NCBI GenBank assembly: GCA_947464665.1
Contig: CANHXV010000026.1
Location: 1 to 16,364 of the forward strand
Reading direction: 5' to 3'
Length of the DNA: 16,364 nucleotides
Source: Comamonadaceae bacterium
GTDB taxonomy: Bacteria > Pseudomonadota > Gammaproteobacteria > Burkholderiales > Burkholderiaceae_C
Shown here: in pieces, positions 1 to 7,555 of the stretch
How positions within the stretch are numbered: the stretch's first letter is position 1
Layout: each line of letters opens with the position of its first letter
Made by a program: the position numbers and the translations under genes
Notes under the pieces: model-generated
The model's database searches: none
Seen by the model: only the letters and a program-made list of their open reading frames with translations
Told to the model about the DNA's origin: nothing

Positions 1-48
1 GCTCGCTTCTTGGCCATGTTGCCTTACAGCGACCAGCACAAAGTTTAA
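1..48 (+). CDS. rpsR: 30S ribosomal protein bS18, C-terminal end (partial)
   Basis: Only the last 15 codons and the TAA stop are inside the window; the gene begins to the left. The visible tail reads ARFLAMLPYSDQHKV, which matches the bS18 C-terminus (E. coli ends with a similar ARYLSLLPYTDRHQ-type tail, from memory). bS18 is a small-subunit ribosomal protein of the 30S platform. The stop codon runs straight into the ribosome binding site of rplI (TAAGGAG), and only 11 nt separate the two genes. This is the classic rpsF-(priB)-rpsR-rplI ribosomal operon arrangement and supports co-transcription. Confidence rests on both the tail and the context. Confidence 0.9.
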   Translation, partial: ARFLAMLPYSDQHKV

Positions 49-59
49 GGAGAACAACC

Positions 60-512
60 ATGCAAATTATTCTGCTCGATAAGGTTGTGAACCTTGGCAA
101 TTTGGGTGAAATCGTCAAAGTCAAAGACGGTTACGCTCGCAACTTCCTCATTCCCAGCGGTCGTGCGCGTCGCGCCACTGAAGCCAACAAAGCTGAATTC
201 GAAGCGCGCCGCGTCGAACTCGAAAAGGCAGCTGCCGCCAAATTGGCTGCAGCTCAAGCACAAGGCGAAAAACTTGCTGGTGCCGTGGTCAAAATCACAC
301 AAAAGGCTGGCGTTGACGGTCGTTTGTTTGGTTCGGTCACTAACCACGACATTGCTGAAGAGTTGAACAAAGCCGGTTATGGCTTGGCCAAAGCCCAAAT
401 TCGCATGCCCAATGGTCCCATTAAAAATGTGAGCGAGTCCACTGTTGCTGTGGCTTTGCACACAGATGTGGTGGTCGATGTCACTGTTTCTGTTTACGGC
501 GAAACAGCATAA
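60..512 (+). CDS. rplI: 50S ribosomal protein bL9
   Basis: This encodes a 150-residue bL9, the usual length (149 in E. coli). bL9 binds 23S rRNA through its N-terminal domain and reaches out from the large subunit; it helps maintain reading-frame fidelity. The N-terminus MQIILLDKVVNLG, followed by the Gly- and Lys-rich GEIVKVKDGYARNFLIP motif at about residues 16-32, is the family signature. A long Ala/Lys/Glu-rich connecting helix spans about residues 40-75, and the C-terminal domain follows. The ATG is preceded by AAGGAG at 48-53 with 6 nt spacing. It lies directly after rpsR and is followed by an intrinsic terminator, so it is the last gene of its operon. Nothing looks unusual. Confidence 0.98.
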   Translation: MQIILLDKVVNLGNLGEIVKVKDGYARNFLIPSGRARRATEANKAEFEARRVELEKAAAAKLAAAQAQGEKLAGAVVKITQKAGVDGRLFGSVTNHDIAEELNKAGYGLAKAQIRMPNGPIKNVSESTVAVALHTDVVVDVTVSVYGETA

Positions 513-528
513 TCTTTAAGCACTTACA

Positions 529-562
529 AAAGCCGCCTGTCGAAAGACCGGCGGCTTTTTTT
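529..562 (+). terminator. Intrinsic terminator after rplI
   Basis: The 9-nt arm AAAGCCGCC (529-537) pairs with GGCGGCTTT (550-558). The loop contains a further short GTC/GAC pairing around GAAA. A T-run (556-562) follows directly. It starts 17 nt after the rplI stop and should separate the ribosomal operon from dnaB transcription. Confidence 0.92.
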
Positions 563-583
563 ATGGCCGTCTGTTAATTCAGT

Positions 584-592
584 TTATTCACA
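584..592 (+). promoter_or_regulatory. DnaA box 1 upstream of dnaB
   Basis: The sequence TTATTCACA matches the DnaA-box consensus TTATNCACA exactly. It lies 96 bp upstream of the dnaB start codon, between the rplI terminator and dnaB. It is on the same strand as box 2, and the two starts are 33 bp apart, about three helical turns. The role in dnaB control is inferred. Confidence 0.7.
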
Positions 593-616
593 AGACTTTC
601 TGTACTTACCAACGAC

Positions 617-625
617 TTATCCACA
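617..625 (+). promoter_or_regulatory. DnaA box 2 upstream of dnaB
   Basis: The sequence TTATCCACA is the strongest-class DnaA box known from E. coli (R1/R4 type). It lies 63 bp upstream of the dnaB start codon and has the same orientation as box 1. A scan of both strands by eye found no other TTATNCACA in the window, so both perfect copies sit in this one 175 bp gap. I could not place a convincing sigma-70 promoter relative to the boxes. Confidence 0.75.
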
Positions 626-687
626 GGCTTGTCCCATGACCAAAGACCGATCAGTGCGTAAGATCGAGGATTCAAATTAGAACGTCC

Positions 688-2121
688 ATGTCCGCACTTT
701 TTTCTCCTCAGTCCCACTCTGAATCCGAACTCGGTTTCGGCGCAGTCACCCAAGATCAGCAAATTGCACAGCTGCGTGTGCCCCCTCACTCCATCGAGGC
801 TGAGTCTAGTGTGCTGGGTGGTTTGTTGTTAGACAACACAGCTTGGGATCGAATGGGTGACTTGCTGACTGACAACGACTTCTATCGACATGAGCACAAG
901 TTAATTTTTGCGGCCATCTCCACTTTGATCAACGGCACCAAGCCTGCCGATGTCATCACGGTTTACGAGCAGTTACAAAACCAAGGTAAAGCTGAAGGCA
1001 TGGGTGGCTTAGGCTATCTCAATTCCTTGGCGCAATATGTGCCGAGTGCCAGCAATATCAGGCGCTATGCTGAAATCGTTCGCGAGCGTTCCATCCTGCG
1101 CAAATTGGTGACGGCCAGCGATGAAATTGCCACCAATGCCTTTAACCCCCAAGGCCGTCCTATAGAGAGAATCCTAGACGAAGCCGAGCAAAAGATTTTC
1201 AACATCGGTGAAGAAGGCTCTCGCATGAAGCAGGGCTTCCAATCTATGGACACCCTGGTAGTGAACCTTATGGACCGCGTCCAAGAGATGGCCGATAACC
1301 CGAACGACATCACGGGGGTGCCCACTGGTTTTTACGATCTAGACCGCATGACCTCAGGTTTGCAGGCAGGCGATTTGGTGGTGTTGGCTGCACGCCCATC
1401 CATGGGTAAAACCGCATTTGCCATCAACATAGCCGAGCACGTTGCCTTGAATGAAGGCTTGCCGGTGGCGGTTTTTTCGATGGAGATGGGTGCTGCTCAA
1501 CTGGCGGTGCGTGTGGTGGGTTCCATTGGTCGAATCGATCAAGGGCACTTGCGCACGGGCAAACTAACCGATGAGGAATGGCCACGACTTACAGATGCCA
1601 TCGAGCGACTTAGAACAGTTTCCCTGCACATTGATGAAACAGCTGGGCTCACAAGCAGCGAGCTGCGTGCCAATGCGCGTCGCTTAGCGCGCAGATGTGG
1701 CAAGTTGGGCTTGATTGTGGTTGATTATTTGCAGCTCATGTCCGGCTCATCCGGAGGCGATGGTGAAAACCGTGCCACTGAATTGGGTGAAATTTCCAGG
1801 GGCCTTAAGATGCTGGCCAAAGAGCTTCAGTGTCCTGTGATTGCTTTGTCGCAGCTCAACCGCGGAGTAGAGCAAAGAACCGACAAGCGGCCCATGATGA
1901 GTGACCTGCGAGAGTCGGGCGCCATTGAGCAAGACGCCGACATAATCATGTTTATTTACCGAGATGATTATTACAACAAAGACTCTAAAGACCCAGGTGT
2001 GGCAGAGATCATCATTGGGAAGCAACGAAACGGCCCCACTGGCGCCGTTCGCTTAACTTTCTTGAAGCCGTTAACTCGTTTTGAAAGCTTGGCCTCAGGC
2101 GGCGGCAGTGGTGATTACTAA
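688..2121 (+). CDS. dnaB: Replicative DNA helicase DnaB
   Basis: DnaB is the hexameric ring helicase that unwinds DNA 5'-3' at the replication fork, powered by ATP hydrolysis. It works with primase (DnaG) and the loader system. The protein has 477 residues (471 in E. coli). The N-terminal primase-interacting domain covers about 30-170 and begins with the conserved VPPHSIEAESSVLGG segment. A linker helix follows, then the RecA-like C-terminal domain from about 205. Walker A is ARPSMGKT (235-242) and Walker B is LIVVDYLQLM (342-351). The KQRNGPTG segment (445-452) carries the arginine-finger region. The tail GGGSGDY is glycine rich. The start lacks a close ribosome binding site: GAGGA at 666-670 is 17 nt upstream. 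Reading from this ATG gives the normal length. Two DnaA boxes lie upstream. It converges with the PhoH gene, with 18 bp between the stops. Confidence 0.98.
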   Translation: MSALFSPQSHSESELGFGAVTQDQQIAQLRVPPHSIEAESSVLGGLLLDNTAWDRMGDLLTDNDFYRHEHKLIFAAISTLINGTKPADVITVYEQLQNQGKAEGMGGLGYLNSLAQYVPSASNIRRYAEIVRERSILRKLVTASDEIATNAFNPQGRPIERILDEAEQKIFNIGEEGSRMKQGFQSMDTLVVNLMDRVQEMADNPNDITGVPTGFYDLDRMTSGLQAGDLVVLAARPSMGKTAFAINIAEHVALNEGLPVAVFSMEMGAAQLAVRVVGSIGRIDQGHLRTGKLTDEEWPRLTDAIERLRTVSLHIDETAGLTSSELRANARRLARRCGKLGLIVVDYLQLMSGSSGGDGENRATELGEISRGLKMLAKELQCPVIALSQLNRGVEQRTDKRPMMSDLRESGAIEQDADIIMFIYRDDYYNKDSKDPGVAEIIIGKQRNGPTGAVRLTFLKPLTRFESLASGGGSGDY

Positions 2122-2139
2122 ACCACCGGGTCGCAAGTG

Positions 2140-3801
2140 TTAAAGAACTTCGCTGGCAAAGTCGGCCAACCTTGAACGTTCACCACGTGCCAGCGTGATG
2201 TGGCCACCATGTGCCCAGCCTTTGAAACGATCAACGGCGTAGGTTAAGCCTGACGAACCTTCTGTGAGGTAGGGCGTGTCAATTTGAGCCAAGTTACCCA
2301 TGCAAATGATTTTGGTGCCAGGACCTGCCCTTGTGATCAAGGTTTTCATCTGCTTGGGCGTCAAGTTTTGCGCCTCGTCGATGATCACATACTTGTTCAT
2401 GAAGGTTCGGCCTCGCATGAAGTTCATGCTTTTGATTTTGATGCGGCTTCGAATCAGTTCTGTGGTGGCTGCACGGCCCCATTCACCGGCATTGCCGCCA
2501 TCGCCTTTGGCCAAAAACTCCAAGTTGTCGTCTAAGGCACCCATCCATGGGCCCATCTTTTCTTCTTCGGTTCCGGGCAAGAAGCCAATGTCCTCTCCCA
2601 CACTCACGGTAGCGCGGGTCATGATGATTTCTGTATAGCGTCGGTCGTCTAACACTTGAGTCAGGCCCGCAGCCAAAGCCATGAGTGTTTTGCCAGTGCC
2701 TGCCGTTCCAGCCAAAGTGACAAAGTCAATTTCTGGGTCGGTGAGCATGTTCATGGCAAAGTTTTGTTCACGGTTGCGGGTGATCACGCCCCACACTGCA
2801 TTTTTGGCATGGCCAAAATCTTTGAGGGTTTTCAAGACTGCGGTTTTGCCACGAATTTCGGTCACGCGGGCATACAAGCTGGGTTCTCCAGGCGCTTCCA
2901 AGTAAACAAATTGGTTGATCAGCAAGCTTGGGACGAGGGGGCCACTGACGCGGTAAAAAGTGTGGCTTCCATGTTGCCAGCTTTCAATGGCCTTGCCATG
3001 CCGGTTCCAAAAATCGGCGGGCAATGCCAAGGCGCCCGAATACATCAGGTCACCATCTTCTAAGACCTTGTCGTTTTGATAGTCCTCTGCCGCCAGTCCC
3101 AAGGCTCTGGCTTTGACGCGCATATTGATGTCTTTTGACACCAGCACCACTTCTCTGGGGGCGTGCAAATTCACCAGAGCTTGGACCACACCCAAAATTT
3201 GGTTGTCTGCTTTGCCTTGAGGCAAGCTCATGGGCAATGTCACGTCCATGATTTGGGTCTGAAAGAAAAGCTTGCCTTGGGCTTCGACATGACCGGTGCC
3301 GCCTAAAGGGAGTCCTTGTTTCATGTCAGAGCCAGGTGTAGCGGCCAATGCATCAAGGGATCGGCTGGTTTGTCTGGCGTTTCGGGCTACTTCGGTCATG
3401 CCTTTCTTATGGCTGTCCAGTTCTTCCAGAACAATCATGGGCAGGTAGATATCGTGTTCTTCAAATAAGAACAGGCACATGGGATCGTGCATGAGCACAT
3501 TGGTGTCCAGCACAAACAATTTCGTGGGGCCACTGTTCTTTTTGGCGACCTTTGGTTTTTTGGAAGCCACAGGCATTGGTGCGCGTTGGCCGTGCTCTGG
3601 ACTTGCAGGAGCAAGCGCGGAGTAGGAAGTTGGGGCCAAGTTCAAAGGGCGGTCTTCCGCCGGCTTTTTGACTGAAGGTTTTTTGGCAGATGCCAGTTCA
3701 CTGCTCAGAGGAAGGGGGGGTGCTGATACCTTCTCAAATTTAACAATATTTTTTGTAGCGAGCAAGGAAGCGCGCTGTGTCGGTGCGGGTGGCAGTGGCA
3801 T
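2140..3801 (-). CDS. PIN domain-PhoH ATPase fusion protein (PhoH2/YlaK-like)
   Basis: The 553-residue protein joins an N-terminal PIN nuclease domain to a C-terminal PhoH-type P-loop ATPase. The PIN domain spans about 94-240 and has KLFVLDTNVLMHDP (catalytic D99), the acidic pair E126/E127 in IVLEELDS, and D223 in SKDINM. The PhoH domain spans about 340-553, with Walker A GTAGTGKT (365-372) and Walker B VIIDEAQN (472-479). Family members of this architecture (mycobacterial PhoH2) act as ATP-dependent RNA helicase/RNases, so an RNA-cleaving role is likely but inferred. The first 90 or so residues are rich in Pro, Ala, Ser and Lys and look disordered. The second Met (residue 76) is a possible alternative start. 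GAGG lies about 11 nt upstream of the chosen ATG. No antitoxin-like gene is adjacent. The terminator of upstream bcp lies in the gap, so it probably has its own promoter, which I could not identify. Confidence 0.93.
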   Translation of the reverse strand: MPLPPAPTQRASLLATKNIVKFEKVSAPPLPLSSELASAKKPSVKKPAEDRPLNLAPTSYSALAPASPEHGQRAPMPVASKKPKVAKKNSGPTKLFVLDTNVLMHDPMCLFLFEEHDIYLPMIVLEELDSHKKGMTEVARNARQTSRSLDALAATPGSDMKQGLPLGGTGHVEAQGKLFFQTQIMDVTLPMSLPQGKADNQILGVVQALVNLHAPREVVLVSKDINMRVKARALGLAAEDYQNDKVLEDGDLMYSGALALPADFWNRHGKAIESWQHGSHTFYRVSGPLVPSLLINQFVYLEAPGEPSLYARVTEIRGKTAVLKTLKDFGHAKNAVWGVITRNREQNFAMNMLTDPEIDFVTLAGTAGTGKTLMALAAGLTQVLDDRRYTEIIMTRATVSVGEDIGFLPGTEEEKMGPWMGALDDNLEFLAKGDGGNAGEWGRAATTELIRSRIKIKSMNFMRGRTFMNKYVIIDEAQNLTPKQMKTLITRAGPGTKIICMGNLAQIDTPYLTEGSSGLTYAVDRFKGWAHGGHITLARGERSRLADFASEVL

Positions 3802-3838
3802 AAATCAAGGCCTCAGTAGAAATGTAGAAAGTGTTGAC

Positions 3839-3874
3839 GCAAAGAAAAAGCCGCCTTGAGGCCGAGGCGGCTTT
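3839..3874 (-). terminator. Intrinsic terminator of bcp (minus strand)
   Basis: The 10-nt arms AAAGCCGCCT (3847-3856) and AGGCGGCTTT (3865-3874) are perfectly complementary around an 8-nt loop. Read on the minus strand, the stem is followed by TTTTTCTTT. It lies about 50 bp after the bcp stop and upstream of the PhoH gene, so it should separate the two minus-strand genes. Confidence 0.88.
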
Positions 3875-3923
3875 GCTAGGGTAATGACAAATGGGGCTGT
3901 TTTTCAGCGGCATGATGATGCCA

Positions 3924-4400
3924 TTATGCGGCTTTTTTGAGTGCTTTGACGGCTTTCAAAACGTCTTCAACGTGTCCGGGTACCTTGAGGCCGCGCCATT
4001 CTTCTTTGACCAGTCCATCTGGGCCGATCAGGAAAGTGCTTCGCTCAATGCCTTTGACTTTTTTTCCGTACATGATTTTGTTTTTAACGACACCAAACAT
4101 GTGACACATTTTTTCTTCGGTGTCTGCAATCAATTCAAAGGGGAGTTCAAGTTTTGTTTTAAAGTCGTCGTGTGACTTCATATTGTCTCGAGATACACCA
4201 AAAACTGTAGCACCAGCCTTGGCAAAGTCTTTGAATTTATCGCGGAATTGCATGGCCTCAGTGGTGCAACCAGGCGTATTGTCCTTCGGGTAGAAGTACA
4301 AAATCATGATTTTGCCATTGTGAGATGTGTTTGAAACCTTGAGTCCGCCCGTTGCGTTTGCTTCAAATTCAGGGAGGGGTTTGTTAACAACGATCGCCAT
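3924..4400 (-). CDS. bcp: Thioredoxin-dependent peroxiredoxin, BCP/PrxQ type
   Basis: This 158-residue enzyme reduces hydrogen peroxide and organic peroxides in the cytoplasm, with thioredoxin as the usual electron donor. The peroxidatic cysteine is C45 in YFYPKDNTPGCTTEA. The conserved Arg of the active site is likely R119 or R120 in the GIERSTFLI segment. E. coli Bcp carries a second cysteine five residues after the first; here that position is M50. A cysteine at about residue 99 (EEKMCHMFGV) corresponds to E. coli C99. The enzyme may therefore work by a 1-Cys mechanism or resolve through C99. Length is typical (about 156). The ATG has only a weak GAGA-type ribosome binding site. It is followed by its own terminator. 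The 130 bp upstream gap holds a short inverted repeat (TGCCC/GGGCA, 4443-4458) in the leader but no promoter I can call. Confidence 0.95.
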   Translation of the reverse strand: MAIVVNKPLPEFEANATGGLKVSNTSHNGKIMILYFYPKDNTPGCTTEAMQFRDKFKDFAKAGATVFGVSRDNMKSHDDFKTKLELPFELIADTEEKMCHMFGVVKNKIMYGKKVKGIERSTFLIGPDGLVKEEWRGLKVPGHVEDVLKAVKALKKAA

Positions 4401-4530
4401 AGAACTAATCTCGCGTGACAGAAATGAACCGCATGACCAATGTGCCCTTGAAGGGGCATCACTGCGGCGGCAATCGGGTATTTTAAACCGAAACCCTGTA
4501 AGTTTTTTGAATGACCTGAAAACAGTTCAT

Positions 4531-4908
4531 TTAGCGTGAAATTGCGGGGATCAAAGCCAGAACCACATGCCTGCCCTCGCCTGCCAAGACATTGAAAGTG
4601 CGGCAAGCAGCGCCGTTGTCCATGGTCTCCACCCCTATTCTTTGCTGGATGAGCCCCTGCAGCAGCTTGGGCGCGGGAAATAGAATGCGCTTCCCACTGC
4701 CAAATAAGACCAACTCAGGGTTGAAAGGTAGAAGTTCGTCGAAGGCGGCCTGGGTTAGAGATTCAAAGCTTTCGACAGACCACTTTTGAGGTCCTTGGAC
4801 CGAACACAAAAGCAAGGGCCCGATCTGGCATTTCCCGTTCACAACCACGCCTTCTTCGCTGTAGCTTTGGATTGAGAAGCCGTTGCTGGCATCAGGATGA
4901 AGTTTCAT
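4531..4908 (-). CDS. Mth938-like (DUF498) domain-containing protein
   Basis: This small 125-residue protein of the Mth938/NDUFAF3-like fold (formerly DUF498) has no established bacterial role; a mitochondrial relative assists complex I assembly. The family hallmarks are ELVLFGSGKRILFP (about 65-78) and the C-terminal GVETMDNGAACRTFNVLAGE (about 92-111). The reading frame could be extended upstream to a GTG at 4974. I start at the ATG at 4908 because MKLHPDASNGFSIQSY aligns with the family N-terminus as I recall it, and because a perfect TATAAT on the minus strand (4948-4953) lies inside the longer version. That box would start transcription after the GTG. It is divergent from alaA, with 80 bp between starts. 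The ribosome binding site is weak. Confidence 0.85.
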   Translation of the reverse strand: MKLHPDASNGFSIQSYSEEGVVVNGKCQIGPLLLCSVQGPQKWSVESFESLTQAAFDELLPFNPELVLFGSGKRILFPAPKLLQGLIQQRIGVETMDNGAACRTFNVLAGEGRHVVLALIPAISR

Positions 4909-4947
4909 GCTTGGAAGTTTCTTAAAAAAGGCCAGTTCTGTGGTCAA

Positions 4948-4953
4948 ATTATA
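4948..4953 (-). promoter_or_regulatory. -10 box for the Mth938-domain gene
   Basis: The minus strand reads TATAAT, a perfect sigma-70 -10 element. Transcription would start near 4941, about 33 nt before the ATG at 4908. No good -35 is seen 16-18 bp upstream; the stretch there is G-rich. The box helps choose the shorter start of the gene. Confidence 0.55.
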
Positions 4954-4988
4954 GGTTTTCCCAAGCGACAACACCCCTCGGAGGGATT

Positions 4989-6221
4989 TTGAAAACTATC
5001 CATAAATCAGCCAAGCTTGCCAACGTTTGTTATGACATTCGCGGACCCATCATGGACCGCGCCAGACAGATGGAGGAGGAGGGGCACAAAATCATCAAGT
5101 TGAACATTGGCAATTTGGCCGTGTTTGGTTTTGATGCGCCAGAGGAAATTCAACAGGACATGATTCGCAACCTGCCCAATTCTGCAGGTTATTCGGACAG
5201 CAAAGGTATTTTTGGTGCTCGCAAGGCCGTCATGCACGAGACACAAAAGCAGGGCATCAAGGGTGTTGGCTTGGATGACATTTACTTGGGCAATGGTGCT
5301 AGCGAATTGATCGTGATGGCCACCAATGCCTTGTTAGACAATGGTGACGAACTGTTGTTGCCAGCGCCCGACTATCCCTTGTGGACGGCGGCTGCCAGTT
5401 TGTCAGGTGGTACACCTGTTCATTATGTGTGCGATGAAGACAAAGGATGGACGCCTAATTTAGAGGACATTCGCGCCAAAATCACGCCAAAGACCAAGGG
5501 CATTGTGGTCATCAATCCGAATAATCCCACGGGGGCCTTGTATTCAGATGAGATTCTCAAGGGCATTGTTGAAATCGCCAGAGCACATGGTTTGGTGATT
5601 TTTGCCGATGAGGTCTACGACAAAGTTTTGTACGATGGCTTGAAGCACACACCCATTGCCAGCTTGAGTCAAGATGTACTGACACTCACTTTCAATTCAT
5701 TGTCCAAGAGTTATCGGTCATGTGGTTATCGCGCGGGCTGGATGATTGTCACGGGCGACAAACGACCTGCACAAGATTACATTGAAGGCTTGAACATGCT
5801 GTCCAACATGCGCCTTTGTGCCAACGTACCTGGTCAGTGGGCCATTCAAACCGCTTTAGGTGGCCATCAAAGCATCAATGAGTTGGTCAATGAAGGTGGC
5901 CGTTTGCGCAAGCAGCGCGATTTGGCATACGAACTCATTAACGCCATTCCCGGCGTGTCTTGTGTGAAACCTCAAGCTGCGCTTTACATGTTTCCAAAGT
6001 TGGACCCCAAAATTTACCCCATCAAGGACGATCAGCAGTTCTTCCTTGAAGTCTTACAAGAAACCAAGGTCATGTTGGTTCAGGGTACAGGCTTTAATTG
6101 GTCAGCACCAGATCATTTCCGAATTGTGTTTTTGCCCCATTTGGACGATTTGCGCGAGGCGATTTATCGCATGGCCAAGTTTTTAGAAAAAGCGCGTCAG
6201 CGTTTTGGTACAGCGGCATAA
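4989..6221 (+). CDS. alaA: Glutamate-pyruvate (alanine) aminotransferase, AlaA type
   Basis: This PLP-dependent class I aminotransferase of 410 residues (405 in E. coli AlaA) makes L-alanine by transferring the amino group of glutamate to pyruvate. The N-terminus aligns residue for residue with E. coli AlaA as I recall it (SAKLANVCYDIRGP against SSKLENVCYDIRGP), which supports the TTG start. No upstream ATG or GTG lies in frame. NPNNPTG (176-182), D207 in FADEVYDK, the PLP lysine K240 in SLSKSYR, and the substrate-binding Arg in DHFRIV (R378) are all present. GGAGGG (4980-4985) stands only 3 nt before the TTG, which is close. The usual IGNPAPFGF motif reads IGNLAVFGF here. It heads a six-gene run and is 11 nt from hom. 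No promoter could be called with confidence in the 80 bp divergent gap. Confidence 0.92.
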   Translation: MKTIHKSAKLANVCYDIRGPIMDRARQMEEEGHKIIKLNIGNLAVFGFDAPEEIQQDMIRNLPNSAGYSDSKGIFGARKAVMHETQKQGIKGVGLDDIYLGNGASELIVMATNALLDNGDELLLPAPDYPLWTAAASLSGGTPVHYVCDEDKGWTPNLEDIRAKITPKTKGIVVINPNNPTGALYSDEILKGIVEIARAHGLVIFADEVYDKVLYDGLKHTPIASLSQDVLTLTFNSLSKSYRSCGYRAGWMIVTGDKRPAQDYIEGLNMLSNMRLCANVPGQWAIQTALGGHQSINELVNEGGRLRKQRDLAYELINAIPGVSCVKPQAALYMFPKLDPKIYPIKDDQQFFLEVLQETKVMLVQGTGFNWSAPDHFRIVFLPHLDDLREAIYRMAKFLEKARQRFGTAA

Positions 6222-6232
6222 GTGAGAAAATA

Positions 6233-7555
6233 ATGAAACCGATTCAAGTTGGCCTGTTGGGCATGGGCACAGTAGGAAGCGGCACTTTCAATGTGTTGCA
6301 ACGCAATCAAGAGGAAATCAAACGCCGTGCAGGCCGTGCCATTGAAATTAGCATGGTGGCCGATTTAGATGTTGCCAAAGCCCAAGCTCTGTGTGGCTCC
6401 CATGTCAAAGTGGTCAGTGATGCGCGTCAAATCATTGCCAACCCCGACATCGATATTGTGGTGGAACTCATTGGCGGCTACGGCATCGCCAAAGCACTGG
6501 TGCTAGAAGCCATTGCGGCTGGCAAGCATGTGGTCACTGCCAACAAGGCTTTGTTGGCCGTACATGGCACCGAAATTTTTGCGGCTGCCCACGCTAAAGG
6601 TGTGATGGTGGCATTTGAAGCTGCGGTTGCGGGCGGCATTCCCATCATCAAAGCATTGCGCGAAGGCTTAACGGCCAACAGAATTCAATGGGTGGCTGGC
6701 ATCATTAATGGCACCACCAATTTCATTCTGTCCGAAATGCGTGAAAAGGGCTTGGATTTTGATGTGGTCCTCAAAGAGGCTCAGCGATTGGGTTATGCCG
6801 AGACCGATCCCACCTTTGACATTGAAGGTGTGGATGCTGCACACAAAGCCACCCTCATGAGTGCTTTGGCCTTTGGTATTCCTGTTCAGTTTGACAAGGC
6901 TTACATCGAAGGCATTACCAAGCTAGGGGCTGCCGATATCAGGTATGCAGAGCAGTTGGGCTACCGCATTAAATTGCTGGGCATTACCAAGCGAACTGAT
7001 GCTGGCATCGAGCTGCGAGTGCACCCGAGCTTGGTGCCTACGCAGCGACTCATTGCCAATGTAGAAGGGGCTATGAATGCAGTGATGGTGCAGGGCGATG
7101 CGGTCGGCACCACGCTTTATTATGGCAAAGGTGCAGGATCTGAACCTACAGCCAGTGCAGTCATTGCCGACTTGGTAGACATCACGCGCTTGCACACTGC
7201 CGATCCCTTGAGTCGTGTTCCGCATTTGGCCTTCCAACCCAACGCCATGAGCAACTTGAAAATCTTGCCTATGTCCGATGTGATCACCAGTTACTACCTG
7301 CGCTTGCGTGTGGCCGACGAAGCGGGGGTGCTTGCCAAGCTGACGGGTCTGTTGGCTGAAGCCAATATCAGCATCGATGCCGTGCTGCAGCGTGAGGCAG
7401 ACCAAGTGAGCCAAGCCGGTGAAAACCAAACCGATGTCATTATTCTCACGCACGACACCGTTGAAGGGAAGATGAACGAAGTATTGGCGCAAATGCAAGC
7501 ATTGCCAACTGTCATGGCGCCCATTACAAAAATTCGCAAGGAAGAATTGAACTGA
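6233..7555 (+). CDS. hom: Homoserine dehydrogenase
   Basis: This enzyme reduces L-aspartate 4-semialdehyde to L-homoserine with NAD(P)H, the branch point to threonine and methionine. The protein has 440 residues in the usual three parts. The Rossmann domain has GLLGMGTVGSG (7-17). The catalytic domain has GTTNFIL (160-166), TANKALL (102-108) and EGVDAAHKA with the likely catalytic D201 and K205. The C-terminal ACT domain (about 354-435, YYLRLRVADEAGVLAKL) normally gives feedback inhibition by threonine. It is the stand-alone form without an aspartokinase domain. The reading frame is open upstream into alaA, but the ATG at 6233 gives the canonical MKPIQVGLLGMG start 11 nt after the alaA stop, with a weak GAGA site. 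The stop overlaps the thrC start by one base (TGATG). Confidence 0.97.
   Translation: MKPIQVGLLGMGTVGSGTFNVLQRNQEEIKRRAGRAIEISMVADLDVAKAQALCGSHVKVVSDARQIIANPDIDIVVELIGGYGIAKALVLEAIAAGKHVVTANKALLAVHGTEIFAAAHAKGVMVAFEAAVAGGIPIIKALREGLTANRIQWVAGIINGTTNFILSEMREKGLDFDVVLKEAQRLGYAETDPTFDIEGVDAAHKATLMSALAFGIPVQFDKAYIEGITKLGAADIRYAEQLGYRIKLLGITKRTDAGIELRVHPSLVPTQRLIANVEGAMNAVMVQGDAVGTTLYYGKGAGSEPTASAVIADLVDITRLHTADPLSRVPHLAFQPNAMSNLKILPMSDVITSYYLRLRVADEAGVLAKLTGLLAEANISIDAVLQREADQVSQAGENQTDVIILTHDTVEGKMNEVLAQMQALPTVMAPITKIRKEELN

Noticed and set aside
629..664. Sigma-70 promoter TTGTCC...TAAGAT before dnaB
   Set aside because: The spacer would be 24 bp, too long, and the alternative -35 (ATGACC) is a poor match.
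4443..4458. Inverted repeat TGCCC/GGGCA in the bcp leader
   Set aside because: The five-base arms are too short to support an operator or riboswitch; it may be chance.
4508..4531. Stem-loop AATGA/TCATT around CTGAAAACAG after the Mth938-domain gene
   Set aside because: The stem is short, has a mismatch and no T-run on the minus strand, so I do not call it a terminator.
4909..4974. Longer version of the Mth938-domain protein starting at a GTG at 4974
   Set aside because: The extra 22 residues do not resemble the family N-terminus as I know it, the GTG has no properly spaced ribosome binding site, and a perfect -10 box lies inside the extension.
4909..4988. Threonine attenuator or leader peptide before alaA-hom-thrC
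   Set aside because: The 80 bp gap has no short ORF rich in Thr or Ile codons and no terminator/antiterminator pair.
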